DNA of 64,000 bases from Arthrobacter stackebrandtii (GCF_017876675.1 NZ_JAGIOI010000001.1:930001-994000); one strand, 5' to 3'. Numbered from the stretch's first letter, positions 44,317-53,570 are shown. Translations and numbers: made by a program. Notes: generated from the letters alone by a model not told the origin.

Positions 44317-45093
44317 AGAAGCTTTCGGTAGCACGTGTGGGTCGATCGGGTAGCGGCTGTGGGACCCGGTAGCGCCGGGTCCCACAGCCGCTGCTTATGT
44401 TATTGGCGGTTGCGTCACCTCGCTCCCCGACGTGGGTGCGGCGGTCCGTGTTGGACCCGTTGCGCTGGATGTGTTCGCCGGCATTGGAGAAGACGGGGTG
44501 GAGGCGGATTCTCCAATGGCCTCGCCGCAGGGAATTGCGTCCATGAGATGTTCCTCCAAATACAGGTTTGTGGGTTGGCCATTCGGGGACCGGTAATTTA
44601 GCACAGTCGCGCCACTCAATTTCTGTCAGTGCCGGGGCGGCCAGACGAGTCGCCACTGGCCTGGCAGCCCAGGTGCAGCAGCCTGTCCACGGTTGCGTGG
44701 CAAGGATCTTGGGCATGAGAGCTCATCGAAGCAGGCCGGGTGTACTTTGGAGGATGTCGTGGGGGAGCAATTCGAGTAAGCAGCGTTCTGGACTCAGCCG
44801 AGCCCTTCGGCGGCGTCGGTTGCCACGGGCAGGAGCTCGAAGCCCATCGGTTATGACCCGATCAGTGTGCAGCTGGCCGGAGGGCGGCTTTCGTGACTGT
44901 CTGTAGACGTGGGCAACGGTTGGGGATCCGGAAGAGCTGACCAAGGGATTTGAGAAAGTAGGCCTACCTGGCGCGAAGCGGCCGAGGGCGACAAGCCATG
45001 AAAGCCGTCGTCATCCGGCGCGACCGAAAGCGCTACCCGGTCCCCACGCGCACGCTACCGGATCGACCCACACCTGCTATCCGAAGCCCTTCT
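44317..45093. mobile_element. non-autonomous element with inverted ends
   Basis: A 777-bp segment begins with AGAAGCTTTCGGTAGC...GATCGGGTAGCG (44317-44355) and ends with the inverted version (45053-45093); the ends agree at about 85 percent of positions. No transposase is inside. A fragment at about 44398-44595 (YVIGGCVTSLPDVGAAVRVG and onward) is protein-like but unrecognised. The same ends occur at 32585, 55590 and 58158, so it is a family of miniature or decayed elements. It separates the two catabolic operons. Confidence 0.65.
44352..44392. terminator. perfect 18-bp stem-loop inside the element
   Basis: AGCGGCTGTGGGACCCGG (44352-44369), loop TAGCG, and its exact complement (44375-44392). 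It directly adjoins the element end and reuses GTAGCG units, so it may be a transposase-binding or subterminal structure rather than a terminator, as no T run follows. Confidence 0.6.
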
Positions 45094-45138
45094 ATGCAAA
45101 CACCAGCCCAACAACCACCACGTCACCTCGACAACGAA

Positions 45139-45166
45139 AGCCCCGCCGGAAACATCCAGCGGGGCT
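45139..45166. terminator. Rho-independent terminator
   Basis: AGCCCCGC (45139-45146) pairs with GCGGGGCT (45159-45166), followed by TTTC on the plus strand. On the minus strand it lies about 200 bases after the end of the cyclodeaminase-like gene, so it may also end the fructosamine operon. Confidence 0.6.
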
Positions 45167-45374
45167 TTTCAACGCCACCCACACCGTCAAAAAACCTGAC
45201 GGCTAACACATTGGGCTGTACAGCCTCAGTCATATGTCACACCTACAGAAACGGCCAAGCCGGCTGTTACCACCGTTCTAAGGCGCCGCGCGACACCAAT
45301 AGAACAATACGATGCGCTGATTGGCAATGATACTTCTCTACGCCAGGGGCCATGATTAGTCACACAGAGGCATA

Positions 45375-46355
45375 TCAGAAGGGAACATCGACTCCATAAT
45401 TATTTTCGAGTGCCCCTTGATAGACGGCCCACGCCGCGGCTGCATCTTGGGACCCAAACCCGAGGCTATGAAAAACTATGATCTGCTCATCGTTTCGCCG
45501 CCCCTGCGCTGTCCCCGTCCAGATGTCGCCCACCGGAACTAACTGATCATGCGAGAGGACCCCTGCGTTCAAAGCCTCAACAACACATCCAGCATTGACA
45601 ACTGCCTTCGATACATCGTCCACGACAACCAGATTGGCTCGAGCAGTAGTGTTCAAGTCCAGTTCTCGCTTGTCCGCCTCATAAGAGCCAAGAGTCAGAA
45701 CCGTCGCTCCTTGTGCCAACCAAGTTCCATCGATTACCGGTGCCAAACTAAGTGTTGCGGTAGCCACGATTTGAGCGCCTTCGACGGCCTGCCGGCATGT
45801 TTCAGTCGCTTGGACATCTATGCCGGTCACCTCTTGTACTTCCAATGCGAGTCTTTCACGATTGGCCTTAGTGGGACTCCAGATCCGAATCTTCGTTATG
45901 TCCCGAATCTCCGAAACATGGAGTGCAAGCTCCCTCGCCTGCGCGCCAGAACCAATGATGGCAGCTTCAGTTGCATCCTTACGCGCAAGCAGGTCAGCAG
46001 CTGCCAATACACCGTGAGCCGTCCTCATCGTAGTAATTTCAGCACCATCCATGCAGGCTAGCGGGACACCGGTATCAGCGTCCAGCACGGTAACTAGGCC
46101 TTGAACAGTTGCAATTCCGGCTGATGAATTACTTGGGATTTGTACACCAAACTTGCACGTAATTCCTGTTGCACCTCGAGTCAACCCAGTATGGACGAAC
46201 ACAAATGAATCTGATGTTGTTCCGGGGTGTTGGAGACTACCACCGACAAAATCATCATGGCGAAGCGCAATAAATGCATCCCGCTGGGCCGCGAGCGATC
46301 GCCTAATCGATAGAGACTTCCGAATCTCTGTCGCACTCAGAACTTTAAGCCCCAT
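45375..46355 (-). CDS. ornithine cyclodeaminase / mu-crystallin family enzyme, candidate lysine cyclodeaminase
   Basis: A 326-residue OCD-family enzyme. The catalytic/substrate region FVFVHTGLTRGATGITCKFG, the DAEITTMRTAHG-like helix (here MDGAEITTMRTAHGVLAAA) and the NAD(P) fold AAIIGSGAQARELALHVSEI are intact, as is the motif VVDDVSKAV with the active-site Asp. Family members make proline from ornithine, pipecolate from lysine, or reduce ketimines. Last gene of the fructosamine operon, 35 bases after the ATPase. If lysine is its substrate it would supply the neighbouring pipecolate operon. GGAG lies nine bases ahead of the ATG. Confidence 0.84.
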   Translation of the reverse strand: MGLKVLSATEIRKSLSIRRSLAAQRDAFIALRHDDFVGGSLQHPGTTSDSFVFVHTGLTRGATGITCKFGVQIPSNSSAGIATVQGLVTVLDADTGVPLACMDGAEITTMRTAHGVLAAADLLARKDATEAAIIGSGAQARELALHVSEIRDITKIRIWSPTKANRERLALEVQEVTGIDVQATETCRQAVEGAQIVATATLSLAPVIDGTWLAQGATVLTLGSYEADKRELDLNTTARANLVVVDDVSKAVVNAGCVVEALNAGVLSHDQLVPVGDIWTGTAQGRRNDEQIIVFHSLGFGSQDAAAAWAVYQGALENNYGVDVPF

Positions 46356-46390
46356 GTCACACTCTCCTAATTTATCAAAACAATGATCAA

Positions 46391-47161
46391 TTAAACCCTT
46401 GAAAGAAACGACTTCGTCCGCTCATGCTGCGGGTTACCTATTACACTTTCCGGGGCACCTTCCTCGACGATATATCCACCGTCCATAAAAACAACATGAT
46501 TGGCCACATCCCTGGCAAACGCCATTTCATGAGTGACTACAGCCATTGTCATGCCGTCCTGAGCCAGCGACTTCATCACCCAGAGAACCTCACCGACGAG
46601 CTCCGGATCGAGAGCAGAGGTTGGTTCATCAAAAAGCATTACCTTTGGCTTCATCGCCAGAGACCTCGCAATGGCTATTCTCTGCTGTTGCCCACCAGAG
46701 AGTTGATGCGGGTAGAACCGTGCCTTTTCCACGAGCCCGACTCGGTCTAGCAATTCCATGCCGGCCTTCCGTGAGTCCTCATACTTCTCCTTCTTAACCG
46801 TCAGCGGCGCCTGCATGATGTTCTCGAGAGCCGTAAGATGCGGAAACAGATGAAACCCTTGGAACACCATTCCCATGGCTTGACGTTGGGCTGCAAGCTC
46901 TTTGGGGTGCATTTCATAGAGCTTATTTTTTTCCCATTTCATCCCAACGGGGCAGCCATCCAGGTATACAACTCCCGAATCAGGTGTTTCCAATCTATTC
47001 AGGCACCTAAGAAGAGTACTTTTTCCTGAACCGGACGCCCCAATAATACACGTTACGTCCCCGCGTCTAATAGTCAGGCTGATGTCTTTTAGGACGTGGT
47101 TAGATCCAAAACTTTTAGAAACACCATCGACGACCAGTAAAGGTTGTGTAGAAGTAATCAC
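46391..47161 (-). CDS. amino-acid ABC transporter ATP-binding protein
   Basis: A 256-residue ATPase of the polar-amino-acid (GlnQ/HisP) group. Walker A is [11 protein letters not shown], the Q-loop [13 protein letters not shown], the signature [16 protein letters not shown], Walker [15 protein letters not shown] and the switch His [14 protein letters not shown]. Its ATG overlaps the permease stop (ATGA, 47158-47161), so the two are coupled. Confidence 0.94.
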   Translation of the reverse strand: MITSTQPLLVVDGVSKSFGSNHVLKDISLTIRRGDVTCIIGASGSGKSTLLRCLNRLETPDSGVVYLDGCPVGMKWEKNKLYEMHPKELAAQRQAMGMVFQGFHLFPHLTALENIMQAPLTVKKEKYEDSRKAGMELLDRVGLVEKARFYPHQLSGGQQQRIAIARSLAMKPKVMLFDEPTSALDPELVGEVLWVMKSLAQDGMTMAVVTHEMAFARDVANHVVFMDGGYIVEEGAPESVIGNPQHERTKSFLSRV

Positions 47162-48096
47162 AACGAGCGTTCCTTTCCAACGGAAAATCTAAAGGCATCG
47201 CGCCAAGTTCGACCCGCCCCCTTGATTGCGGCGTCGTTTCGCCTTTTGAGTCGCTTTTCGACCACATGCAGAGCAAATGTGAGTATTGTAGCTAAGGCAA
47301 GATACCAAAGCGTCGCTACGATCAAGAGTGGGACAGTTTGGTATGTACGTGCGTAAATCATCTGTGCCGAATAGAGCAAATCTGGAAGAGCCAGAACGCT
47401 GACTAGGGAAGTGAATTTAAGCATAGAAATGGTGTCGTTACCTATCGGTGGTATGACTATCCGGATGGCCTGGGGCAACACAATTTTTCTCAATGTCTGG
47501 CCTCGCGTCATTCCAAGGGAGGCAGCCGCTTCGGTCTGTCCCCCACTGACCGCTTGGATTCCAGCGCGAATCATTTCAGCCGCATACGCGCTCTCCGTCA
47601 AAGCGAGACCAAGAATAGCCGCACTAAACGGTGTGATAACCGTATTTGTATCCCACGACATCAAATCTGCGCCAAACGGAATTCCCAGTTTGAGTTCCGG
47701 AAATATGAGTGCAAGATTGTACCAGAGCACAAGCTGCACTAGCGGAGGCACGCCGCGGAAGAACCAGATCCAGCCCAAGCTTACCCACTGAAATACTGGG
47801 TTATCTGATAGCCGCATAACGGCCACAATGACCCCGATAAAAAGCCCAATAACCATGGCAATCACTGTCAAGAGTATTGTACGGCCCAGGCCAGAAAGGA
47901 TTTCCGGTGCAAACAGATACTGAAATACTACGGGCCATTGTAAGTTCTCATTGGTTACCAACACTCGCGCGAATGCGAGAACAAGAAGTGCAATGATCGC
48001 GCCACCGATCCACCATGATGGATGACGCCGCTTGATGGCTTTTTGGTCGACATGCACTTTCGGGTTGGGACTACTTGTTCGCTCAATGATAGTCAT
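47158..48096 (-). CDS. amino-acid ABC transporter permease
   Basis: A 312-residue permease of the HisM/GlnP group. TM1 is [20 protein letters not shown], the EAA loop [32 protein letters not shown] and [16 protein letters not shown] is the family end motif. The ATG at 48096 has AAAAGGAG upstream. Only one permease gene is present, so it should act as a homodimer. Confidence 0.93.
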   Translation of the reverse strand: MTIIERTSSPNPKVHVDQKAIKRRHPSWWIGGAIIALLVLAFARVLVTNENLQWPVVFQYLFAPEILSGLGRTILLTVIAMVIGLFIGVIVAVMRLSDNPVFQWVSLGWIWFFRGVPPLVQLVLWYNLALIFPELKLGIPFGADLMSWDTNTVITPFSAAILGLALTESAYAAEMIRAGIQAVSGGQTEAAASLGMTRGQTLRKIVLPQAIRIVIPPIGNDTISMLKFTSLVSVLALPDLLYSAQMIYARTYQTVPLLIVATLWYLALATILTFALHVVEKRLKRRNDAAIKGAGRTWRDAFRFSVGKERSL

Positions 48097-48177
48097 AGCC
48101 TGCTCCTTTTGGGCCGAGTTGTTAAAGATTATGTGGCGCCGCCAGATCTGTCTCGGAGGCGCCACACTTCTCTGTTT

Positions 48178-49098
48178 TTAGGGATTTGGGTTGTTCTCAG
48201 TGACAAGAACAGCCTTCTCAAGCAAACCCTGAGTACCTACGCCCCATTTGTCGAGAACTTCTTTATACCTTCCATTATCGATGAGCACTTGGATTGCTGA
48301 ACGAATTGATTCACCCAGCGGATTTCCTTTAGTAACACCGATCCCGTTGTACACGGGATTCGAGAGTAGATCAGAGACGTACGTCGTCCCTGTTTGTTTG
48401 GCGCTGTAGAGAAGCTTTGCAGAGCCGGCGGCCACGATTTCGACACGCTTGGAGGAAACTGCAAGTTCGGCATCGTTCTGAGTCGTAAACTGCTTCAGGT
48501 CGATTGGGTTGGCTGAGCAATTCTTCTTGCTCTCTTCAAGGAGATACTGGTAGTCCCAGGCGCCGGTGAGGACAGCTACCGAGTGTCCACACAGATCAGC
48601 TGTACTGTCCACCTTGATCGGAGCTGAGGCCAAGGACCCGTACGCAGTTCCTTCTTTGCGCTGCGGGATGAAATCAAGCGATTTGAGTCGATCGGGTGTA
48701 ACCCCAAAGGATGCAAAACCTGCATCGTACCGTTTGGTGGCTAGCCCCGGAATGACGGATTCAAAAGTCGTTCCCTCGATGCTGTAATCGACACCTAGGA
48801 CCCCGAAAATTGCAGCTGCCATGTCGATGCTCCACCCCTTGAGCTGACCATCCTCCATGAACTCATCCGGTGGCCAGTCATTGAATGCACCCACCTTGAT
48901 TTTCTTGCCTTTATAGGCAGCGGGTAGGGCATCGTGCAGGGCTTGGTCAAAATCTTGCGATTTGGCTGCCGGTGACTCGCTCGTGTTCGTCGCTGCATTT
49001 GTACCGCCGCATGCACTCAGCATCAATGCTGAGCTTGCCAAAATAGCACAGATGGAGACTACCCGTGATCCGCGCGCATGGCTGGATGTTCTGAACAT
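48178..49098 (-). CDS. amino-acid-type ABC binding lipoprotein
   Basis: A 306-residue SBP family 3 protein with signal and lipobox LSAC (AILASSALMLSACGG). The mature domain begins KIKVGAFNDWPPDEF and has DMAAAIFGVLGV and ATKRYDAGFASFGVTPDRLKSLDF. The ATG at 49098 is preferred over an upstream TTG because CGGAAT lies eight bases ahead. Its place between a deglycase and permease suggests it binds an amino-acid-sugar conjugate (an Amadori compound) rather than a free amino acid. Confidence 0.9.
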   Translation of the reverse strand: MFRTSSHARGSRVVSICAILASSALMLSACGGTNAATNTSESPAAKSQDFDQALHDALPAAYKGKKIKVGAFNDWPPDEFMEDGQLKGWSIDMAAAIFGVLGVDYSIEGTTFESVIPGLATKRYDAGFASFGVTPDRLKSLDFIPQRKEGTAYGSLASAPIKVDSTADLCGHSVAVLTGAWDYQYLLEESKKNCSANPIDLKQFTTQNDAELAVSSKRVEIVAAGSAKLLYSAKQTGTTYVSDLLSNPVYNGIGVTKGNPLGESIRSAIQVLIDNGRYKEVLDKWGVGTQGLLEKAVLVTENNPNP

Positions 49099-49138
49099 GA
49101 TGTATTCCGATCTAATCAATTATTGGACCATCGAAAAT

Positions 49139-50191
49139 TTAGTAATCAACCTGCCACATATAGCGACGACCGTCGAGTTCGTAGCCTGTGGCCGCCGAGA
49201 GATAGGCGGCAATTCGTGTTGTGAGTGCGTGATAGACAATTGGACTGACAAAGGCCCGCATCTCGGAATCTACCCCCGAAAATGTAAAGCTCTTGGAGTC
49301 GACATACTGAACTTCACCCGCATACGTTTCAAGGAATCTCTTGACACGCTCCCCCATCGGACGCGTGCCGTCTTCACCTAAGAAGACAATGATCTTAGAG
49401 CGCTTATCCACGACCTCAAACGGACCCTGGAAAAATTCATTTGAATTCACTGTTGATGCGTGCATCCACTGCATTTCCTGCATAAAGCACATGGTGAAGG
49501 TCAATGCAGCACCATACAGTGGTCCAGAAGCAAGCACATAGGTCATGGGCGCCTCTTTGATTGTCTGGGCAATCAATTCTGCTTGTGGCTCGAATTCCTT
49601 GAGTGATTCTAAAATCACGTTCGGCGAGTCAACAAGGACCTGCTCTCGAGACGATGTATCGACCCCGTCCAGTCGAAGGATGGCCAATCCAGCGAACTGC
49701 AACATCAACTGCGATGCAGCCAGGCCGCCCAATTGAGAACGCAGGCCATCTTCCTCAGGCTCTGGCACAAAAACGGTGTCAAATTGCGAACCGAGTGGCG
49801 AGTCTGGCTTGAGCGTGAAAGCAAGAACTGTGGCACCTTGCTCGGCAGCCCAAGCTGCTGCCCTCACCGTTTCCGCAGTGTTTCCAGTGCCTGACAGCGC
49901 AATTACAAGGCTGTCCGGGCCAACGGATATCGGTTTACGGTAGTAGAATTCGTCGGAATTGATCCGAGTCGTGGGAATGCTTGACTCGGTATCGAGAATG
50001 AACTGCAGGGGAACCAGCCCTACATATGAACCACCTGACCCCACCAAAAAAATTCTCTTAGGAAGGCCGGCCAGACTGGAAATCTCTTCGTCGATTTTAT
50101 TGCGAACGCTCAAGGCCTTCTGCAGCGATGGCATCAGATCCTCGGGGATAAGGGAAGCCTCGCGGATACCTACGTATGTGCCATTTGTCAT
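49139..50191 (-). CDS. frlB: SIS-domain sugar isomerase, fructoselysine-6-phosphate deglycase (FrlB-like)
   Basis: A 350-residue double-SIS protein. The two phosphosugar sites are RIFLVGSGGSYVGLVPLQF and LVIALSGTGNTAETVRAAAWA; a second SIS unit follows (MTYVLASGPLYGAALTF, NEFFQGPFEVV, IVFLGEDGTRPMGERV). FrlB/GfrF enzymes split fructosamine 6-phosphate to the free amine and glucose 6-phosphate. Pairing with a PfkB kinase and importer supports that role. GAGAGGAAA precedes the ATG at 50191. The exact amine (lysine or another) cannot be read from sequence. Confidence 0.8.
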   Translation of the reverse strand: MTNGTYVGIREASLIPEDLMPSLQKALSVRNKIDEEISSLAGLPKRIFLVGSGGSYVGLVPLQFILDTESSIPTTRINSDEFYYRKPISVGPDSLVIALSGTGNTAETVRAAAWAAEQGATVLAFTLKPDSPLGSQFDTVFVPEPEEDGLRSQLGGLAASQLMLQFAGLAILRLDGVDTSSREQVLVDSPNVILESLKEFEPQAELIAQTIKEAPMTYVLASGPLYGAALTFTMCFMQEMQWMHASTVNSNEFFQGPFEVVDKRSKIIVFLGEDGTRPMGERVKRFLETYAGEVQYVDSKSFTFSGVDSEMRAFVSPIVYHALTTRIAAYLSAATGYELDGRRYMWQVDY

Positions 50192-50251
50192 GGAATTTCC
50201 TCTCGAATAATACAATTATCGTGTTTACTATTGCTGTCTGGTTGAATACTT

Positions 50252-51073
50252 CTATGTCACTCTTTGGTGAAGAATACTTGGGGCACCATGCCCCACTCCA
50301 CCAAAGTGTGTGCAAGTTTCTGCCGCCCTACGTGCAGCCTCCTGCAAGAAATCCTGGGGTTGCGTGCCGGCAACCAGCCCAGACAAGACGGTGGCCACGA
50401 AAGTGTCGCCCGCACCCAAGGTGTCCAGTGTTTCGACAGGAACAGGAGCAACCGAGAAGGATTCTTTTGCTGAGCGTAGGATGGCTCCGTTACTACCGCG
50501 GGTGACGAGAACCCATTGGGAACCGCTAGTCAACGCTAGGTCAACAAGTTCTTCCACCTCTGAATCATCGAGATTTCCTCCCGAAAAACTGGCCAGAAAA
50601 CAGTATTTCCCAATTTCTCGGATAAATTTCTCATCCGAAATCGTGGAGAAATCATAAGATACGAGAGTTTGTTCAGCCAAGGCTCCAATAAATTCGTCAG
50701 TCCCACTTTGCTGGGCGGAATGAACGATTGTATGTCTCGCGGCGAAAGCGATATCACCTTCCGAGAGTTGGAACCTTGAAACTCCCACGTTTGAATCGAG
50801 AAACACTCGATCCCCATCCTGGTGTCCAATAATACAATATGCGGATGGGCCATCTATTATACGACCACGTTCAAAGCTGACGTTCTCTTCTTGCAAAGTG
50901 GCCCGAATCAGATCGCCTCGAGCATCTGTCCCAACGGCACCAAGATATGAAACCGTCATTCCTGTTCGAGCCGCCTGGATGGCGACATTCAAACAATTGC
51001 CACCAGGAAACTCGAGTCCCAGATCTGGATAGCAGTCAACCAGGTTGTCACCCACTGTTAGGAGTGTTTGCAT
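50252..51073 (-). CDS. frlD: PfkB-family kinase, fructoselysine 6-kinase (FrlD-like)
   Basis: A 273-residue ribokinase-type kinase, the usual short FrlD size. The first signature is GGNCLNVAIQAARTG and the second LDTLGAGDTFVATVL. It would phosphorylate an imported fructosamine at C6 before the deglycase acts. It is the first gene of a six-gene minus-strand operon; GAAGG precedes the ATG. FrlD rather than another PfkB kinase is inferred from its neighbour. Confidence 0.82.
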   Translation of the reverse strand: MQTLLTVGDNLVDCYPDLGLEFPGGNCLNVAIQAARTGMTVSYLGAVGTDARGDLIRATLQEENVSFERGRIIDGPSAYCIIGHQDGDRVFLDSNVGVSRFQLSEGDIAFAARHTIVHSAQQSGTDEFIGALAEQTLVSYDFSTISDEKFIREIGKYCFLASFSGGNLDDSEVEELVDLALTSGSQWVLVTRGSNGAILRSAKESFSVAPVPVETLDTLGAGDTFVATVLSGLVAGTQPQDFLQEAARRAAETCTHFGGVGHGAPSILHQRVT

Positions 51074-51147
51074 TCAAAAGACCTTCCCATCAGTTACATA
51101 TTTACAACGCTTGCAGAGCAAATCCGCATCCATGATGTTTATGTGGT

Positions 51148-51159
51148 GGACATATGTCC
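51148..51159. promoter_or_regulatory. palindromic candidate operator
   Basis: GGACATATGTCC is a perfect 12-base palindrome (14 with mismatched flanks) about 75 bases ahead of the FrlD-like start. It is a candidate regulator site; which regulator is unknown. Confidence 0.45.
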
Positions 51160-51288
51160 GCATTTGCCGCAGACGTATTCCACTCGTTGGCAACGGAGCC
51201 AATTTGATTTATTTAGCAATTTACTTGCCATTGACACAATCATGCCCGCGTGTGACTCGGGACACAAGCGAGAGTTCTTGCCTGGTTC

Positions 51289-51307
51289 CGTTTAGCAAAG
51301 CTAAACG
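51289..51307. promoter_or_regulatory. inverted repeat, operator or terminator
   Basis: CGTTTAGC-AAA-GCTAAACG has perfect 8-base arms. It lies past the LysR stop and far upstream of the fructosamine operon, so it could be either a terminator stem without T run or an operator. Confidence 0.4.
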
Positions 51308-51452
51308 ATTCTGAGTGATAGTTGGTCCATGCTGCGTCATGGCCCAGCACGGCAGGCGAGCCTGGTCCGACTCGTCAGTCTTCTGCTCTCGTCATGTGGC
51401 GGCTTGTATCCGGGAGAAAATAGTCGCCATTTCCTGCTTCACCAAGGCATCA

Positions 51453-52364
51453 CTATGGAATGCCAAGCCCACGAACAGTCTCAGCAATCACCTCAGCCGT
51501 CCTGAGCGGAGCTGATCGATCATAGTTATCTTGCAGCCGCTCGATCAGGACGATCTGACGTTGAACTGGCGTATCGAGGCTACAGACCCTTAGGCTACGA
51601 GACCCCGCGAACTCAAGCATCATTGGTGTAACCAGACACACCCCTAGCCCTGCAGCCACTAGCGACAGGGAAGCAGCCGTGTCATTAATTTCAAAGGCAG
51701 CCCGTGGTTCGAAGCCTGCCTGGCGGCATACGGTCCGTACGGCCACACCGAAGTGAGTGTTGGCAGGTGGAAGGATCCAGTCTGAATGTGCCAAATCAGT
51801 CAAGGCCACGCAGTCAGGCATCTCGGAAGTCAATGAAACGGCCAGCCCAAAGTCCTCGGCAAGGAGAGCACGAAGTTTCGTCCCTTCCTCCCTTGGGATG
51901 GGCGCTGCCGAATAGTCAAGACCGAGTGCAAGATCCACGTCAGAGAGACGAACCCGTCGCCCAACTTCATCAACGGCAAATTCACGCGCTTGGAGAATGA
52001 TCAGGGGATATTGGATACGGAGTTTCTCAGCTACGGGCGGCAGCAAGCTACCTACCGCAGTTGCAAAAACGCCCAGTGACACAGTTCCTGCGGCGGCCTG
52101 CACCGCGTTTCGCACAGCCTGACGAGAACTCGCTTGTGCCTTTAAGAGCTCGTCGGCGTGCATTGCAAGTACGCGCCCGGCATCGGTAAGCTCCACTATC
52201 CTCCCCACACGTTGAAGCAATGGAGTTCCCACAACCTTCTCAAGCGATGAAAGTTGTTGCGAAATTGCCCCAGTCGTGTAGCCTAGCGCCTCAGCGGCGG
52301 CGATCATGGTGCCTCGATTAGCGACCTCTTTTAGAGCCCGTAAGGAGGCCCAGCTCATATCCAT
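51453..52364 (-). CDS. LysR-family transcriptional regulator
   Basis: A 303-residue LysR regulator with N-terminal HTH (ASLRALKEVANRGTMIAAAEALGYTTGAISQQLSSLEKVV) and a C-terminal substrate-binding domain from about residue 90 (VSLGVFATAVGSLLPPVAEKL, VDLALGLDY, PCVALTDLAHSDWILPP-like, VAAGLGVCLVTP). It reads toward the fructosamine operon in the same direction, 380 bases upstream, and may regulate it. A second Met two codons in is an alternative start. Confidence 0.9.
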   Translation of the reverse strand: MDMSWASLRALKEVANRGTMIAAAEALGYTTGAISQQLSSLEKVVGTPLLQRVGRIVELTDAGRVLAMHADELLKAQASSRQAVRNAVQAAAGTVSLGVFATAVGSLLPPVAEKLRIQYPLIILQAREFAVDEVGRRVRLSDVDLALGLDYSAAPIPREEGTKLRALLAEDFGLAVSLTSEMPDCVALTDLAHSDWILPPANTHFGVAVRTVCRQAGFEPRAAFEINDTAASLSLVAAGLGVCLVTPMMLEFAGSRSLRVCSLDTPVQRQIVLIERLQDNYDRSAPLRTAEVIAETVRGLGIP

Positions 52365-52814
52365 ATCTGATCCTAACTCTCACCCCGAGGATTCCATGAG
52401 CGTGGCAAGGTATGGCTCTTTGGCTCCGTAACAGAGGTGATTAAACGCAATTCACTGGACATCATTGGCATGCAAACACAGCCAAGGCCTAGTGGCAGCA
52501 CCCGCTGACGTAACCCCCCAAGTGTTGCCGACTGAGATTTGCTCCATGGCACTCTCCGTGAATCTTCTGATGCTTTCCTCTTTGCCTAGACGAGTCAAGA
52601 CAGAAGCAGCACCCTCGGTTTGGTCGACTTTTGGGTGTTGCGCCATGCGTCGTCAGCTGGACTTTTGGCTTATCGAGCGCGTTCAGTGCACGCTTCATCA
52701 CGTCAAGTTCGATCGTGCCGGCGCTAACACCGAAAAGCTTGATCGCCGGGCGAGCTCCTGCCGTCCTCCCTTGGTCGCCTTAATAACGATTGCGCCAGGG
52801 GTCGGGAGGTCACC

Positions 52815-53136
52815 AAGCCGTATGAACCGCGACCTCGCCTCCGACATTGAGCTCGGTTTCTTCCTCGCCGACTACCGCAATTTCGCCGTCTCCAGCATCG
52901 CCGTGACACTTCAACGCAACGGTAAGATCAGCGAACGACCCACGAAGCGCTCCTACGACACCGCCATCATCACCTACGAGCTCATGACCCGCGGCCTGAA
53001 CAGCGACCGCAGCCGCCACATGACCCGCCTGCTCAACCACGCCCACCGCCACGTTCCCGGCAGCCAAGAAGACTTCCTCTACGTCCTCCTCACCCTCCTC
53101 GTCCCAGGTCCAAGGAAGTGGGACACTCCCCCATGA
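52815..53136 (+). pseudogene. fragment of MpaB-type oxygenase gene (left copy)
   Basis: From about 52815 the frame encodes NRDLASDIELGFFLADYRNF, then VTLQRNG, TKRSYDTAIITYELMTRGLN and VPGSQEDFLYVLLTLLVPG, the middle part of an MpaB/DUF2236 family oxygenase. The upstream 350 bases of the open frame are not related, and the gene stops where the family continues, so both ends are missing. A second decayed copy lies at 63380-64000, also on the plus strand. Confidence 0.75.
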
Positions 53137-53207
53137 AAATATCTCCGTCCTGGGCTTAGCTCTAGCCGCAAAGGACGGGCGAATCCCAGCAAACGCGGCG
53201 ACCGGAC

Positions 53208-53570
53208 ATTCCAACCGATATTGCTTCGTCGAATAAGCGGTCTAAATTCTCCGACCCAATACATCCAGGAAACTATCGCCGCAGGTCAGCGACATATTCG
53301 ACGCCGGACAGTCATCAAGAGTTTTCAACGTTTGTCACCCCGCTGTCCTGCCATGGGTCCATTTCAAGCTGCCAATAGGCCCTTTTGACCAGTTTCTGCA
53401 TGGCGTGATCGCAACAACTAGCGGTACTAAACACTCTCCACTTTGCACTGATTAGGATGAGTTTTGTATGACGCGGTCGGAACGCCTGCAGGACCGTCTA
53501 GAGACCTCAAGAATCGCCATTCAGCAACCAACTCAATGCGAGCTATTTTACTCTTGATTTCTCCCGAACG
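53208..53570 (+). repeat. dispersed repeat, copy 4 of 4
   Basis: It shares CCCCGCTGTCC, GGGTCCATTTCAAGCTGCC, CTTTTGACC, GGTACTAAACACTCTCC and the core GATTAGGATGAGTTTTG...TGACG at 53450-53473, then ATTTTACTCTTGATTTCTC as in copy 1. The GTCCATTTCAAGCTGCC part is the clearest likeness to IS21-family terminal repeats. Confidence 0.75.

Larger units (their letters stand above)
51074..51452. other. promoter region of the fructosamine operon
   Basis: An AT-richer 379-base stretch between the FrlD-like start and the LysR stop. It contains two perfect palindromes, described separately, and no gene. Confidence 0.5.

Noticed and set aside
52465-52814. N-terminal part of the open frame leading into the left MpaB fragment
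   Set aside because: It has no similarity to the family and is rich in Cys, Arg and Ser as in non-coding GC-rich DNA; only the part from about 52815 is kept.
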